A stretch of DNA of 64,000 nt, taken from positions 3,266,430 through 3,330,429 of the forward strand of contig CALYLW010000018.1 in assembly GCA_944989445.1 (NCBI GenBank). The letters are read 5' to 3'. Below the pieces are notes generated by a model. The model was not told the DNA's origin. It was given only the letters and a program-made list of their open reading frames with translations, and made no database searches. Below are positions 48,766-62,900 of the stretch, piece by piece (position 1 is the stretch's first letter; every line of letters begins with the position of its first letter). The translations under genes and the position numbers were made by a program. This stretch comes from Ampullaceana balthica. Lineage: Eukaryota; Mollusca; Gastropoda; Lymnaeidae.

Positions 48766-48963
48766 TGCTAATAAAACGATGTCTTTGCCTTGCTTGTTTA
48801 TCCTCCGGCGCATCAATTACCCCTCTTTCACCGACCACCTTGTCATCAATGAACGCACGTGCGGCATGTAAGCTGAGAAAACACCATTTGTTGACGTTAT
48901 TGATCCATCCAATCAGATCTCGACACGATTTGACAGAGATAACAAAACTGTTTCTGGTTTAGT
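48766..48963 (-). other. Possible coding remnant, unrecognised
   Basis: A minus-strand stop-to-stop frame of ~65 codons without an ATG has protein-like composition (segments IGWINNVNKWCFLSLH and RAFIDDKVVGERGVID). It is locally GC-richer than its surroundings. No clear splice sites flank it. It could be an exon, a transposon remnant or chance. Confidence 0.2.
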
Positions 48964-49139
48964 TATCGATCTGATTATCGATAAGCAACGTGACGATTCG
49001 GAAAAAATAAACATTCTAGATTTTATGAGATCAAACTGCTAACTATAAAAAAAATCATGACTTCTCCATGGTATCTCTCTGCATCAAACTTATGGCACTT
49101 TATTGTGAACGAAAGAAATTAGAAATTGTTAGTTACGAG

Positions 49140-49760
49140 CAGGGGCGGATTAAAACTGCACGGGGCACCTGGCTGCAATTCAAACTGGGGCCCTATCCAG
49201 CCAGCGTCTCTGTAAATACAATGATTGCTAGCAGCTAAATATAAGTCTTTTACTTGTTATTAAATAGTCCATTGGTTCCTTGCTCATAATTTGTCTGTAC
49301 TACGGGATTGTATTCATCAAAAAACCTAAAAAGAAGAAATAACTGTTTACCGGTATCCTAAAATTGAGTGGGAAAAGATCATGTTTAAAAAAAGACAAAT
49401 GGAAAAAAAAACATTCCACCGATAGGAATGGAACCGGGCACCCATTGCACTACACGCACTCACGCTGCTATAAGACCAGCAGATCCTGAAAAATTTGGTA
49501 AATTTAAAAGATATCAATAGTATTTATTAATATTTTCTCTTATTGAGCGTATCAAATTATGTTTTTCGATTACCAAAGGCTATCGGGTCCGAACAGTGAT
49601 GGGATTAAAGGATAAGATTTTATTAATTTATTTAATGTATGATATTTTTATGGATTCATGCAAACATTTGTCCACCTTTATATACTAAATTTGGGGGGCC
49701 TAATCATCGAGGGCCCCTGGCTTTAGCCCATTCAACCCCCCCCCCTTTAATACACCATAT
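49140..49760. mobile_element. hAT-like non-autonomous element with 8-bp TSD
   Basis: It is flanked by GTTACGAG at 49132-49139 and 49761-49768, a perfect 8-bp direct repeat. The left end CAGGGGCGGATTAA is a typical hAT terminus. The right end read inward (ATATGGTGTATTAA) matches it at 8 of 14 positions, so it has decayed. Sub-terminal GGGGCCC blocks occur at both ends. No transposase frame. Confidence 0.7.
49425..49490 (-). other. tRNA-like remnant (A- and B-box-like)
   Basis: On the minus strand, TGGTCTTATAG (A-box-like, 49478-49468) is followed about 33 nt later by GGTTCCATTCC (B-box-like, one mismatch to GGTTCRANTCC). It is probably a tRNA-derived or SINE-type piece within the hAT-like element. 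No full cloverleaf was confirmed. Confidence 0.3.
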
Positions 49761-49768
49761 GTTACGAG

Positions 49769-50165
49769 CGAGCATTATGTGAAAACTACTTATATCTGAT
49801 CAAAGAAAGCTGTGTAATGATGCTAAAAATATTACCAGGGGACGGGACACGCACACACATACACAAGCATGCATCGACACTCACGCCCGCACGTACAAAC
49901 ACTAGCACACATACGCAGTTAGGGGAGTTGTTGAATGATATTATGTAATTGGGGAACAATAGATATGTGGAGGTGCGACACAGAGACAAGTGGTGTCATG
50001 TTCGCATTGGTGACAGTCAGGTGTGATGCTGTGACAACTGTCAGGTGTGGTGATGTGACAACTTTCAGGTGTGATGATGTGTCAGGTGTGGTTATGTGAA
50101 AACCTTCACGTTAGGATGTGGTGATATTATGGATGTCAGTTGTCTCATGTCAAATGATGACTCGT
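49769..50165. repeat. Degenerate GT-rich tandem repeats
   Basis: TGTGACAACTGTCAGGTGTG-like units of about 26-30 bp recur roughly four times between about 50005 and 50095. The upstream part has CA-rich sequence with no gene. Confidence 0.55.
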
Positions 50166-50735
50166 TTCAGATATGTTGATATTACTCCTATTATATATGT
50201 TGATGTTACTCCTATTATATATGTTAATATTACCCTATTATATATGTTGATATTACTCCTATTATATATGTTAATATTACCCTATTATGTATGTTGATAT
50301 TACTCCAATTATATATGTTGATATTACCCCTACTATATATGTTGATATTACTCCTGTTATATATGTTGATATTACTCCTATTGTATATGTTTATATTACT
50401 CCTGTTATATATGTTGATATTACTCCTATTGTATATGTTTATATTACTCATGTTATATATGTTGATTTTACTTCTATTATATATGTTGACATTACTCTTA
50501 TTATATATGCTGATATTACTCGTATTATATATGTTGCTATAATTCCTATTAAATATGTTGCTATGACTCTTTTAAGATATGTTGATGTGACTCTTATTAT
50601 AAATATTGCGATGACTCCTATTAGATGTGTTGTTATGACTCCTATACTATATATTGCTATTTCTGGAATGTGATGTATTGCTATGACTCCTATTAGATAT
50701 GTTGCTATGACTCCTGGTGCTATGAAAATTGCAAG
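50166..50735. repeat. 24-bp minisatellite, ~23 copies
   Basis: TATATGTTGATATTACTCC-type units of 24 bp, decaying toward the 3' side (ATGACTCC variants). One frame reads YVDITPII repeatedly, a consequence of the unit length. Confidence 0.92.
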
Positions 50736-52827
50736 GTTTGGCCTCATGAAAATTGACATGTATAGTTGAAAATGCAACTGCGATTTCTATGTGATCCAAA
50801 CAGAAAAATTGTTTTTCTTTAATTTCTATTTTTATCTAAAACAACGGCAACAAGATAAAATCTCAAGTAGTTGTTAGTGATCCCAGTTTAAGATATTAAC
50901 TGTTTAAACATTGTTAACGCTTGGTAATGACGGAGGAGTGTGTTCCTGTCTCATTTCCATTCAGAGCTTGTCTGTCAACGGACACATTCGACCGGGAGTC
51001 GCCAAACTACGGCCCACGGGCCGGATCTAGTCCTTAGAGCCGTCAGGTCATCAGTTTCTCAGAATTTTAATAAGCTTTGACACTTACGGAGCACCAAATT
51101 TTGTTATATAAATTACATTTAGATATTATGTTCACAAACTACAAGAGTTTATCCTCACCGATACCTAGTTACTGCTATTTGACTCAAATTTAGGTGTTTT
51201 TTAAAATTAAATTTTAATTACGTTTTTCATAGATTTGTGCCTATGGCATTTTTTTTAAAATTTTATTTGCGGTTTTTAGTGTTCCCAGTTATGGGAAAAT
51301 TGGGGTCTGATAAATATCGCTCCGCGGCATGTGATTCAGAAACGCAAAGAAATATTCAAAAGAAATTTTAAAAAATCTCTCCCTATTACTATAAGCTAAC
51401 AAATATTGCTTAAGGTGAAAGAAAAAAATAAAGAATTCACTGGCTGCGGCTGCATCCGAGAGTGTATGTTTGAAGTAGCAAATGAATTGTGTGCTGATTA
51501 AGACGATAAATGACTCGTGTGCTAAGTAAGATGATTCAGAAGATATGAAATAGTCAGCAGTGTTACTGGTATGGATCTCTCAAGGGCTGAACATCTTCTT
51601 GGTGTTTATTTGTGTTAAGGAAAGAGTTTGCATCCGTTTTCAACATGAATGAGGCAATAAATGTGGCATGCATTTAAATTTTTATACTACAAAGGCAAGA
51701 TAGACAGAGATGATTTTCACAACTGCCAACACCAGTTTAACACATCTCCATAATGTGATTTCTTTGTTTACTTTGTGAGTTATAGATATGTGAACATTAT
51801 TACTGATGTAATCATTGTTTTTAGTGTTCCAATTTAGAATATAAATATGTAGGTTAACTGTTTTTCTATTTTTCATTTTTATTTTATAAATTTGTTTTTG
51901 TATTACATGAAACTCACCAACGATAAAACGAAATTTTGCTGAATAGAGTTTTTTTTCAGTCCCTTAGTATTCAAAAAGGTCCTCGTGTGTTGCCGAACAA
52001 AATCTTTTAATAACGACTGCTACAAATAGCGCATTCCGGACCATGCAAATTACTCTCTTAAATTTTTGCAGAAAATTATACTAAAAATATAGGAGAGAAA
52101 CGAAATTACTGTGTCCAATTTTAGCAGGATGTTGGCCATTATAACATGCTGTTTTTTTAAACCTCACTTCTGAATAAACTTAAATGGCTAAAATTATATA
52201 TTTTAAAAGTTATAAAAAATACACAGAATTTATCAAATAATCAGAGGAGGCTTTTTTTTTAACCAGTCAGGAACACAAAACGTTTCTCATGAATAGTGCA
52301 TAGATTGTGTTATCTGAAAGTATTAACACAACACGTGGAGTGTTTGGTAAGCTGGTAATTTCCTTCCTTGAAGGCAGGCCAAAAAACGGTCATAATAAAA
52401 ATAGAGCTTTTACTTAAACTTATCAGAAAACTTGTTACATTGTTTGCACAATTCCTCAGCTGCCACGACTTCCCCCACAATCCTAAGCAAAAATAAAATA
52501 TAGAAATCATATTTCGAGACCCGGGATTTCAGGGATATGCAATAGCTGCAGGAGCGCAGGAGAAGCTATTATTATTAAATTATGAATGGTTTTAAAATAT
52601 ATAAAATTTGATTTTTAACTGTCAAACCAAAAGCGCTTTTGTGAAGTGTTGTCCTTTTTGGGTTTATTTTATAATTGTATTTTTAAAAAATGTATTCGTA
52701 AGGTTTATACTATTTTTGATCTGCACCACCCACCCCCCCCCTCCTCAAAGTCCTGGAAAATTGATTGTATCTATCTCAAATTTGGTGTCACAAAAATAAA
52801 GTTTCATGGAGAGTTTATGTTAAAACC
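50736..52827. other. AT-rich DNA with a decayed hAT remnant
   Basis: GTCGCCAAACTACGGCCCAC at about 51000 resembles a hAT sub-terminal region. A frame near 51435-51500 (CIRECMFEVANELC) resembles the N-terminal part of ZBED/GTF2IRD2-type hAT transposases. No catalytic blocks follow. The rest is AT-rich, with a C-rich run near 52730. Confidence 0.4.
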
Positions 52828-52886
52828 AAGTGGCTGTGGGAGACTTCAAGTGGCTGTGGGAGACTTCAAGTGGCTGTGGGAGACTT
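52828..52886. repeat. 20-bp repeat, ~3 copies
   Basis: AAGTGGCTGTGGGAGACTTC three times in succession, the last copy ending TTTG. Confidence 0.9.
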
Positions 52887-53762
52887 TGTTTTCAAATCTC
52901 CATGGTTAAAATACATTAATTAAATAAAATTATAAATTATGGTATTATGAAAGTTAATTACTCACAATATAGTTTTTATTTGTGATAATTGCATTAGTGT
53001 CTCATTATTGAAATTCAAAAATCATGAGCTTTGTCAGCGGTGTGACAAGTTGCGGCCAAAGGTGGGTGCATGCCCGAGAGACATATTTTTTAAGAATGCC
53101 TAAGTGCCCAGCGCTAATTAAAAAATGACAATCAACTGAACTGAAAAACAAAGATTATCAATTAATACGACAACCTACCAACCATGTCTTGGAACATGTC
53201 TTGGAACATGTAATTCACTCTATTAGTATATGAGTAGCACCTGTTGTAACGACAACCTACCAACCATGTCTTGGAACATGTAATTCACTCTATTAGTTTA
53301 TGAGTAGCACCTGTTGTAAGGCTTAAACGAAATTTGCGATTTCTAAGTGTCCATCAAGGTTATTTAAAGTGTTTAGGATATGAACATTAATTTCACCTAA
53401 TCAGACACGAACACTGCACTAAAACAATATTTGAAACAACTAATGCTAGAATGGTCTTAATATGCGCTGCCTTTGAAAGAAAATGTTTACGCTTTGGTAT
53501 GACTAATTTTTTGTTTAGTTTAGAGCATCATTATTTTGTATTTGTTGTTTGTTTTGTACAATAGCACAACACGTGAATGAAAGTTGTTGTTATCTAATGG
53601 ATTTAATAACAGGGTTAAAATAAATCACAAAATAGCCAATCATGACTCATGTGTTAACTAATTCACAAAGTAGCCAATCATGATTCATGTACTAAACACA
53701 ATTAATTACTTTAAAATTGTAGGAATCATAAGCTATAATGTAATAAAAACAACCAGTAAAAA
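52887..53762. other. Intergenic DNA with two short direct duplications
   Basis: A segment beginning CGACAACCTACCAACCATGT occurs at about 53169 and again at about 53250, the first copy with an extra internal CTTGGAACATGT duplication. A second direct duplication around TAGCCAATCATGA spans about 53625-53690. No gene seen. Confidence 0.6.
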
Positions 53763-54231
53763 AACAAGTTTTTGACTATAAATCCTTTACGTATGAGACG
53801 TAACTAAAAGAATGTTCATTATAACACGCAGCGCAAGACCATCCAAAAATACAAAATTGCAGTTGTGTCGTAAAACGTGTTTAATATAATGCGCACCGAT
53901 CAGGAATATGTTTATCAAAAGTGCTGTCAATAAAATACGCACCTTATTGCGCGACAGAAAGGTTGTTCAATATAATACGCACCGCGACGCTCTATCACAA
54001 AAAATAGCATGATACATCGGAATAAATAAAATAATCTAAAAAATCAATAATTTAATTACGGTACATGCGATCGATCTGAAATTTTGATACATTGTTTTAT
54101 TATCAGTACGAAACTGCCTGCAAAATTTCAACTCGCTGGCTTACGAGCAAGTGAGGTAAAAATCGATCAAAAGTTTTGGCGACAAGGGCGGGCGGGCGGC
54201 CGCAGACACCACGAGTTAATATAAAGGATTT
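53763..54231 (-). mobile_element. Family A element, inverted copy
   Basis: On the minus strand it starts AAATCCTTTATATTAACTCG at 54231 and ends near ATAAAGGATTTATAGTC. It matches the 34276-36478 copies throughout. The (TTGC)n tract is replaced by a (CCCG)n tract. Confidence 0.85.
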
Positions 54232-54525
54232 AAAAAAGAAAATACTTTTCATTCCCAAAAAGAACAATGCGTTGCGGCAAATGAAATACAAACTTTTTGG
54301 CCCTTCGATTGTTGTTACTCCGTTTCGGTGCACGGAATAGCGGAATGTTCGTCGGCCTTGATTGAGTCTGACCTCCCCTATTTCCTGCAGTCAAGATCTC
54401 AGTTTCACTCTTTGCAATAAAAACCTCTCAACGTATGTTATTTTTGTTCATTATCTTAATCCGGCCCCCGCATATTTTTTACTTCATGGAATATGGCCGA
54501 CATGCAAAAAGTTTGGACGCCCCTG
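54232..54525. mobile_element. hAT right-end-like remnant
   Basis: It ends GCAAAAAGTTTGGACGCCCCTG-like at 54525, whose reverse complement begins CAGGGGCGTCCAAACT, a typical hAT terminus. Sub-terminal GGCCCCCGCA is also typical. The left part is truncated by the family A element. No transposase recognised. Confidence 0.4.
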
Positions 54526-54618
54526 ATCTAAGTAACCATGTCTTGAAAATTAAAAAAAAATTAAGTTGACTTTTAAAAATAAAAAAAAGTATCGACAGAA
54601 ATAGCTTATAAAATGGAC

Positions 54619-55201
54619 TACAGTATATACTCGTTCGCAAGCAGACCTTTTTTGGACAAAATCTAGGGGGAAAAGTGGGGGGGGGGTCGGCTTATGAGCG
54701 GGACATAGGTGATTTCTGCATGGATATTGAATATCGGTGTTATTATTGTAGATTATCAAGGTCCTTTTCTATATTCTATAAGATTCGACTGCTCTATCAG
54801 AAGCTATAATATATCATTCCCCATGAGCACTTACCTTATTTAATCATTTTATTTATTTTTGTGAACGTTTTAATAAATTGTTTTACAAATTTTGTTTTCA
54901 ACCACGGATTTTAATGTACGCGCTTTCGTCACTGTTTACCAAATACTTTTTTTTTAAAATACCGGTAACTCTTGCTTAACAAAGAGCAGAAAGACAAAGA
55001 AAGGCAGTACAAAGTAAACAATCATAATGACCTATTTAGCTTGTAGTTTTAAAAAAATGTGTACCATTTTTTTAAAGCTGCCCTACTATTTTTGGGGGTT
55101 GGCTTGCGATCGGGTTATACACTTTTAATACTTTTCCCTTCCAAAAGTGGGGGGGGGGTCGGCTTATGAGCGAACGGGCTATATAACGAGTATTTACGGT
55201 A
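54619..55201. mobile_element. MITE-like element with TAC(A/C)GTA termini
   Basis: The left end TACAGTATATACTCGTT and right end (reversed) TACCGTAAATACTCGTT match at 15 of 17 positions. G-run plus TCGGCTTATGAGCG blocks occur near both ends (about 54680 and 55150). No coding region. The superfamily cannot be told from the ends alone. Confidence 0.6.
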
Positions 55202-55296
55202 ATTTTAGTGTAGAAGTTTTAGAACACATATCACAGGCATAAACTCAGACTTTAAAAATACATAAAAAATCAGATCTCGTGGCGAAGCTGGGTTGG

Positions 55297-55520
55297 TGTC
55301 AACCGACACCTACGAGTGTCAACCGATACCTACGAGTGTCAACCGACCCGACACCTACAAGTGTCAACCGACACCTACAAGCGTCAACCGACACCTACAA
55401 GCGTCAACCGACACCTACAAGCGTCAACCGACACCTACAAGCGTCAACCGACACCTACAAGCGTCAACCGACACCTACAAGCGTCAACCGACACCTACAA
55501 GCGTCAACCGACACCTACAA
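55297..55520. repeat. 20-bp minisatellite, ~11 copies
   Basis: Units GTGTCAACCGACACCTACRA, later GCGTCAACCGACACCTACAA; one unit is lengthened by CCCGA. The early form contains GTGTC-AACC-GACAC, a perfect 5-bp hairpin. Because 20 is not divisible by three, all three plus frames rotate through the same peptides. Confidence 0.93.
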
Positions 55521-56347
55521 TTCATTGCATAGCTCCCCTTCCCAGCTCCCGACTTCTTCTGCTGATTTCGTCTTGTTAAAATAATTTTAGAGCATAACAA
55601 AGATAAGAACAGACATTGATTGACGGTCTGATGATTAAAGCATTTAACAATAGTATATAAACATCAATAAGTTATTATTATTACATCATTTTAAGTTTAT
55701 TGAATAACATTACCTTAGAGAACATTTTTATACCTAGCATAATCTCCTTATTGCTGTTCGTCTTTTCTTCTAATTACGTTGAATCGTCGGTCTTTTACGG
55801 AATTTATGACTGAAAGTGATGAGGGCATTTCTTCTGAACTGATGTATTCTAGAAAGTAAGCAACTTCCTCGCTTTCTCAATACACGCAGATGGTGTAGAA
55901 GTAGATGGTCTTAACCGTAACTAAGAAAAACACCTACAACACATGTCTTTTACACAACAAAACATCTGCAAGTATACAACAAACAACTGTTTTTTATACA
56001 CAATAAGTGATGAGAAACACATTGTTGCGCTTATTGATGGGTGAATGCGCTGTTAGACATAAAGCAAAATCTAGTAAATATGCAGTTTCTTAAAACATTT
56101 GTCACGCCTTTGAGATGGTGTCAAACGGTGTTGTCCTCACATCTCTCCATAGCTACGCAACTACCATAAACAGTATTAAAGTAAACATGTGTGACTATGA
56201 ACATTCTTGTGTTTTTGAGGGATAATGTTTCATATTGAAATTGTGATGGGGTCGGATTTATTTTTTAGGTTATATTTTTGTAGGTAAAAGAGTTTATTTT
56301 AACCTGGAGAAAAAAATAAATCCGCAGTTGGGGGGGGGGCCTCTGTA
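55521..56347. other. AT-rich DNA, no gene seen
   Basis: Only short frames without recognisable domains. A G9 run at about 56331-56339 precedes the next minisatellite. Confidence 0.6.
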
Positions 56348-56612
56348 TGGGATAGGATTCATTTTGCAGCCCCTGATAGGATTCATTTTGTAGCCCCTGA
56401 TAGGATTCATTTTGTAGCCCCTGATAGGATTCATTTTGTAGCCCCTGATAGGATTAATTTTGTAGCCCCTGATAGGATTCATTTTGTAGCCCCTGATAGG
56501 ATTCATTTTGTAGCCCCTGATAGGATTCATTTTGTAGCCCCTGATAGGATTCATTTTGTAGCCCCTGATAGGATTCATTTTGTAGCCCCTGATAGGATTC
56601 ATTTTGTAGCCC
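56348..56612. repeat. 24-bp minisatellite, ~11 copies
   Basis: Units contain GATAGGATTCATTTTGTAGC and CCCT. One copy has GATTAATTT. The minus frame reads GYKMNPIR repeatedly, arising from the unit length. Confidence 0.93.
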
Positions 56613-56998
56613 CTGCAATCGTGGGTTGTTTGATCTGTTATTTTACAGCCTTGCATGCGTCTGCTGCAGACAAAAAATTAATGCTCCTGCATAGAATCAG
56701 GGTCGAACTTAAGACAATTGAAGCAGATAAGGTATGTGAAGCACTCCGGGAGACACCCAATGTTATGGTTTTCGTTATCTGAGCCTAGAGTCACGGTTTG
56801 AATGGTTTCCGTTTTGTTTTTTTTTAAATATTGTGTCAAGGTTGGACTATACAGTGTTAAATTTCCTATTCCGTAGCCTATTGTCGGGTCTCCTATTTCC
56901 ACACCAGAAGTTGTGATCCCCGATGAAAGGGAAACATATTTTACAAGTAACTTAAATTTTTTTTCTTCTGGAACTTGTTTTCTTAGACTAAAGGCTGT
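56613..56998. other. Non-coding spacer
   Basis: No gene recognised; a minus-strand frame at 56678-56902 has no known domain. Confidence 0.5.
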
Positions 56999-59900
56999 GA
57001 TGATACTTCCTAACTATTACATCATAGATACCTAACAAATGATGATACTTCCTAACTATTACATCATAGATACCTAACAAATGATGATACTTCCTAACTA
57101 TTACATCATAGATACCTAACAAATTATGATACTTCCTAACTATTACATCATAGATACCTAACAAATGATGATACTTCCTAACTATTACATCATAGATACC
57201 TAACAAATTATGATACTTCCTAACTATTACATCATAGATACCTAACAAATTATGATACTTCCTAACTATTACATCATAGATACCTAACAAATGATGATAC
57301 TTCCTAACTATTACATCATAGATACCTAACAAATGATGATACTTCCTAACTATTACATCATAGATACCTAACAAATGATGATACTTCCTAACTATTACAT
57401 CTAGATACCTAACAAATGATGATACTTCCTAACTATTACATCATAGATACCTAACAAATGATGATACTTCCTAACTATTACATCATAGATACCTAACAAA
57501 TGATGATACTTCCTAACTATTACATCATAGATACCTAACAAATGATGATACTTTCCTAACTATTACATCATAGATACCTAACAAATGATGATACTTCCTA
57601 ACTATTACATCATAGATACCTAACAAATGATGATACTTCCTAACTATTACATCATAGATACCTAACAAATGATGATACTTCCTAACTATTACATCTAGAT
57701 ACCTAACAAATGATGATACTTCCTAACTATTACATCATAGATACCTAACAAATGATGATACTTCCTAACTATTACATCATAGATACCTAACAAATGATGA
57801 TACTTCCTAACTATTACATCTAGATACCTAACAAATGATGATACTTCCTAACTATTACATCATAGATACCTAACAAATGATGATACTTCCTAACTATTAC
57901 ATCATAGATACCTAACAAATGATGATACTTCCTAACTATTACATCTAGATACCTAACAAATGATGATACTTCCTAACTATTACATCATAGATACCTAACA
58001 AATGATGATACTTCCTAACTATTACATCTAGATACCTAACAAATGATGATACTTCCTAACTATTACATCTAGATACCTAACAAATGATGATACTTCCTAA
58101 CTATTACATCATAGATACCTAACAAATGATGATACTTCCTAACTATTACATCATAGATACCTAACAAATGATGATACTTCCTAACTATTACATCATAGAT
58201 ACCTAACATATGATGATACTTCCTAACTATTACATCTAGATACCTAACAAATGATGATACTTCCTAACTATTACATCATAGATACCTAACAAATGATGAT
58301 ACTTCCTAACTATTACATCTAGATACCTAACAAATGATGATACTTCCTAACTATTACATCTAGATACCTAACAAATGATGATACTTCCTAACTATTACAT
58401 CTAGATACCTAACAAATGATGATACTTCCTAACTATTACATCATAGATACCTAACAAATTATGATACTTCCTAACTATTACATCATAGATACCTAACAAA
58501 TGATGATACTTCCTAACTATTACATCATAGATACCTAACAAATGATGATACTTCCTAACTATTACATCTAGATACCTAACAAATGATGATACTTCCTAAC
58601 TATTACATCTAGATACCTAACAAATGATGATACTTCCTAACTATTACATCTAGATACCTAACAAATGATGATACTTCCTAACTATTACATCTAGATACCT
58701 AACAAATGATGATACTTCCTAACTATTACATCTAGATACCTAACAAATGATGATACTTCCTAACTATTACATCTAGATACCTAACAAATGATGATAATTC
58801 CTAACTATTACATCATAGATACCTAACAAATTATGATACTTCCTAACTATTACATCATAGATACCTAACAAATGATGATACTTCCTAACTATTACATCTA
58901 GATACCTAACAAATGATGATACTTCCTAACTATTACATCTAGATACCTAACAAATGATGATACTTCCTAACTATTACATCTAGATACCTAACAAATGATG
59001 ATACTTCCTAACTATTACATCTAGATACCTAACAAATGATGATACTTCCTAACTATTACATCATAGATACCTAACAAATGATGATACTTCCTAACTATTA
59101 CATCATAGATACCTAACAAATGATGATACTTCCTAACTATTACATCATAGATACCTAACAAATGATGATACTTCCTAACTATTACATCTAGATACCTAAC
59201 AAATGATGATACTTCCTAACTATTACATCATAGATACCTAACAAATGATGATACTTCCTAACTATTACATCTAGATACCTAACAAATGATGATACTTCCT
59301 AACTATTACATCTAGATACCTAACAAATGATGATACTTCCTAACTATTACATCTAGATACCTAACAAATGATGATACTTCCTAACTATTACATCATAGAT
59401 ACCTAACAAATGATGATACTTCCTAACTATTACATCATAGATACCTAACAAATGATGATACTTCCTAACTATTACATCTAGATACCTAACAAATGATGAT
59501 ACTTCCTAACTATTACATCATAGATACCTAACAAATGATGATACTTCCTAACTATTACATCTAGATACCTAACAAATGATGATACTTCCTAACTATTACA
59601 TCTAGATACCTAACAAATGATGATACTTCCTAACTATTACATCATAGATACCTAACAAATGATGATACTTCCTAACTATTACATCTAGATACCTAACAAA
59701 TGATGATACTTCCTAACTATTACATCATAGATACCTAACAAATGATGATACTTCCTAACTATTACATCATAGATACCTAACAAATGATGATACTTCCTAA
59801 CTATTACATCATAGATACCTAACAAATGATGATACTTCCTAACTATTACATCTAGATACCTAACAAATGATGATACTTCCTAACTATTACATCATAGATA

Positions 59901-62900
59901 CCTAACAAATGATGATACTTCCTAACTATTACATCTAGATACCTAACAAATGATGATACTTCCTAACTATTACATCTAGATACCTAACAAATGATGATAC
60001 TTCCTAACTATTACATCTAGATACCTAACAAATGATGATACTTCCTAACTATTACATCATAGATACCTAACAAATGATGATACTTCCTAACTATTACATC
60101 ATAGATACCTAACAAATGATGATACTTCCTAACTATTACATCTAGATACCTAACAAATGATGATACTTCCTAACTATTACATCTAGATACCTAACAAATG
60201 ATGATACTTCCTAACTATTACATCTAGATACCTAACAAATGATGATACTTCCTAACTATTACATCATAGATACCTAACAAATGATGATACTTCCTAACTA
60301 TTACATCATAGATACCTAACAAATGATGATACTTCCTAACTATTACATCTAGATACCTAACAAATGATGATACTTCCTAACTATTACATCATAGATACCT
60401 AACAAATGATGATACTTCCTAACTATTACATCATAGATACCTAACAAATGATGATACTTCCTAACTATTACATCATAGATACCTAACAAATGATGATACT
60501 TCCTAACTATTACATCTAGATACCTAACAAATGATGATACTTCCTAACTATTACATCTAGATACCTAACAAATGATGATACTTCCTAACTATTACATCAT
60601 AGATACCTAACAAATGATGATACTTCCTAACTATTACATCTAGATACCTAACAAATGATGATACTTCCTAACTATTACATCATAGATACCTAACAAATGA
60701 TGATACTTCCTAACTATTACATCATAGATACCTAACAAATGATGATACTTCCTAACTATTACATCTAGATACCTAACAAATGATGATACTTCCTAACTAT
60801 TACATCTAGATACCTAACAAATGATGATACTTCCTAACTATTACATCTAGATACCTAACAAATGATGATACTTCCTAACTATTACATCTAGATACCTAAC
60901 AAATGATGATACTTCCTAACTATTACATCTAGATACCTAACAAATGATGATACTTCCTAACTATTACATCATAGATACCTAACAAATGATGATACTTCCT
61001 AACTATTACATCATAGATACCTAACAAATGATGATACTTCCTAACTATTACATCATAGATACCTAACAAATGATGATACTTCCTAACTATTACATCTAGA
61101 TACCTAACAAATGATGATACTTCCTAACTATTACATCATAGATACCTAACAAATGATGATACTTCCTAACTATTACATCATAGATACCTAACAAATGATG
61201 ATACTTCCTAACTATTACATCTAGATACCTAACAAATGATGATACTTCCTAACTATTACATCTAGATACCTAACAAATGATGATACTTCCTAACTATTAC
61301 ATCTAGATACCTAACAAATGATGATACTTCCTAACTATTACATCTAGATACCTAACAAATGATGATACTTCCTAACTATTACATCTAGATACCTAACAAA
61401 TGATGATACTTCCTAACTATTACATCTAGATACCTAACAAATGATGATACTTCCTAACTATTACATCTAGATACCTAACAAATGATGATACTTCCTAACT
61501 ATTACATCATAGATACCTAACAAATGATGATACTTCCTAACTATTACATCATAGATACCTAACAAATGATGATACTTCCTAACTATTACATCTAGATACC
61601 TAACAAATGATGATACTTCCTAACTATTACATCTAGATACCTAACAAATGATGATACTTCCTAACTATTACATCATAGATACCTAACAAATGATGATACT
61701 TCCTAACTATTACATCATAGATACCTAACAAATGATGATACTTCCTAACTATTACATCATAGATACCTAACAAATGATGATACTTCCTAACTATTACATC
61801 ATAGATACCTAACAAATGATGATACTTCCTAACTATTACATCTAGATACCTAACAAATGATGATACTTCCTAACTATTACATCATAGATACCTAACAAAT
61901 GATGATACTTCCTAACTATTACATCTAGATACCTAACAAATGATGATACTTCCTAACTATTACATCATAGATACCTAACAAATGATGATACTTCCTAACT
62001 ATTACATCTAGATACCTAACAAATGATGATACTTCCTAACTATTACATCATAGATACCTAACAAATGATGATACTTCCTAACTATTACATCATAGATACC
62101 TAACAAATGATGATACTTCCTAACTATTACATCTAGATACCTAACAAATGATGATACTTCCTAACTATTACATCTAGATACCTAACAAATGATGATACTT
62201 CCTAACTATTACATCATAGATACCTAACAAATTATGATACTTCCTAACTATTACATCATAGATACCTAACAAATGATGATACTTCCTAACTATTACATCT
62301 AGATACCTAACAAATGATGATACTTCCTAACTATTACATCTAGATACCTAACAAATGATGATACTTCCTAACTATTACATCATAGATACCTAACAAATTA
62401 TGATACTTCCTAACTATTACATCATAGATACCTAACAAATGATGATACTTCCTAACTATTACATCATAGATACCTAACAAATTATGATACTTCCTAACTA
62501 TTACATCATAGATACCTAACAAATGATGATAATTCCTAACTATTACATCTAGATACCTAACAAATGATGATACTTCCTAACTATTACATCATAGATACCT
62601 AACAAATGATGATACTTCCTAACTATTACATCATAGATACCTAACAAATGATGATACTTCCTAACTTTTACATCATAGATACCTAACAAATGAGGATACT
62701 TCCTAACTATTACATCATAGATACCTAACAAATTATGATACTTCCTAACTATTACATCATAGATACCTAACATATGATGATACTTCCTAACTATTACATC
62801 ATAGATACCTAACAAATGATGATACTTCCTAACTATTACATCATAGATACCTAACAAATGATGATACTTCCTAACTATTACATCATAGATACCTAACAAA

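Noticed and set aside
50287..50673. Repeated YVDITPII ORF
   Set aside because: It is produced by the 24-bp minisatellite; frames on both strands are open and no start context or domain is visible.
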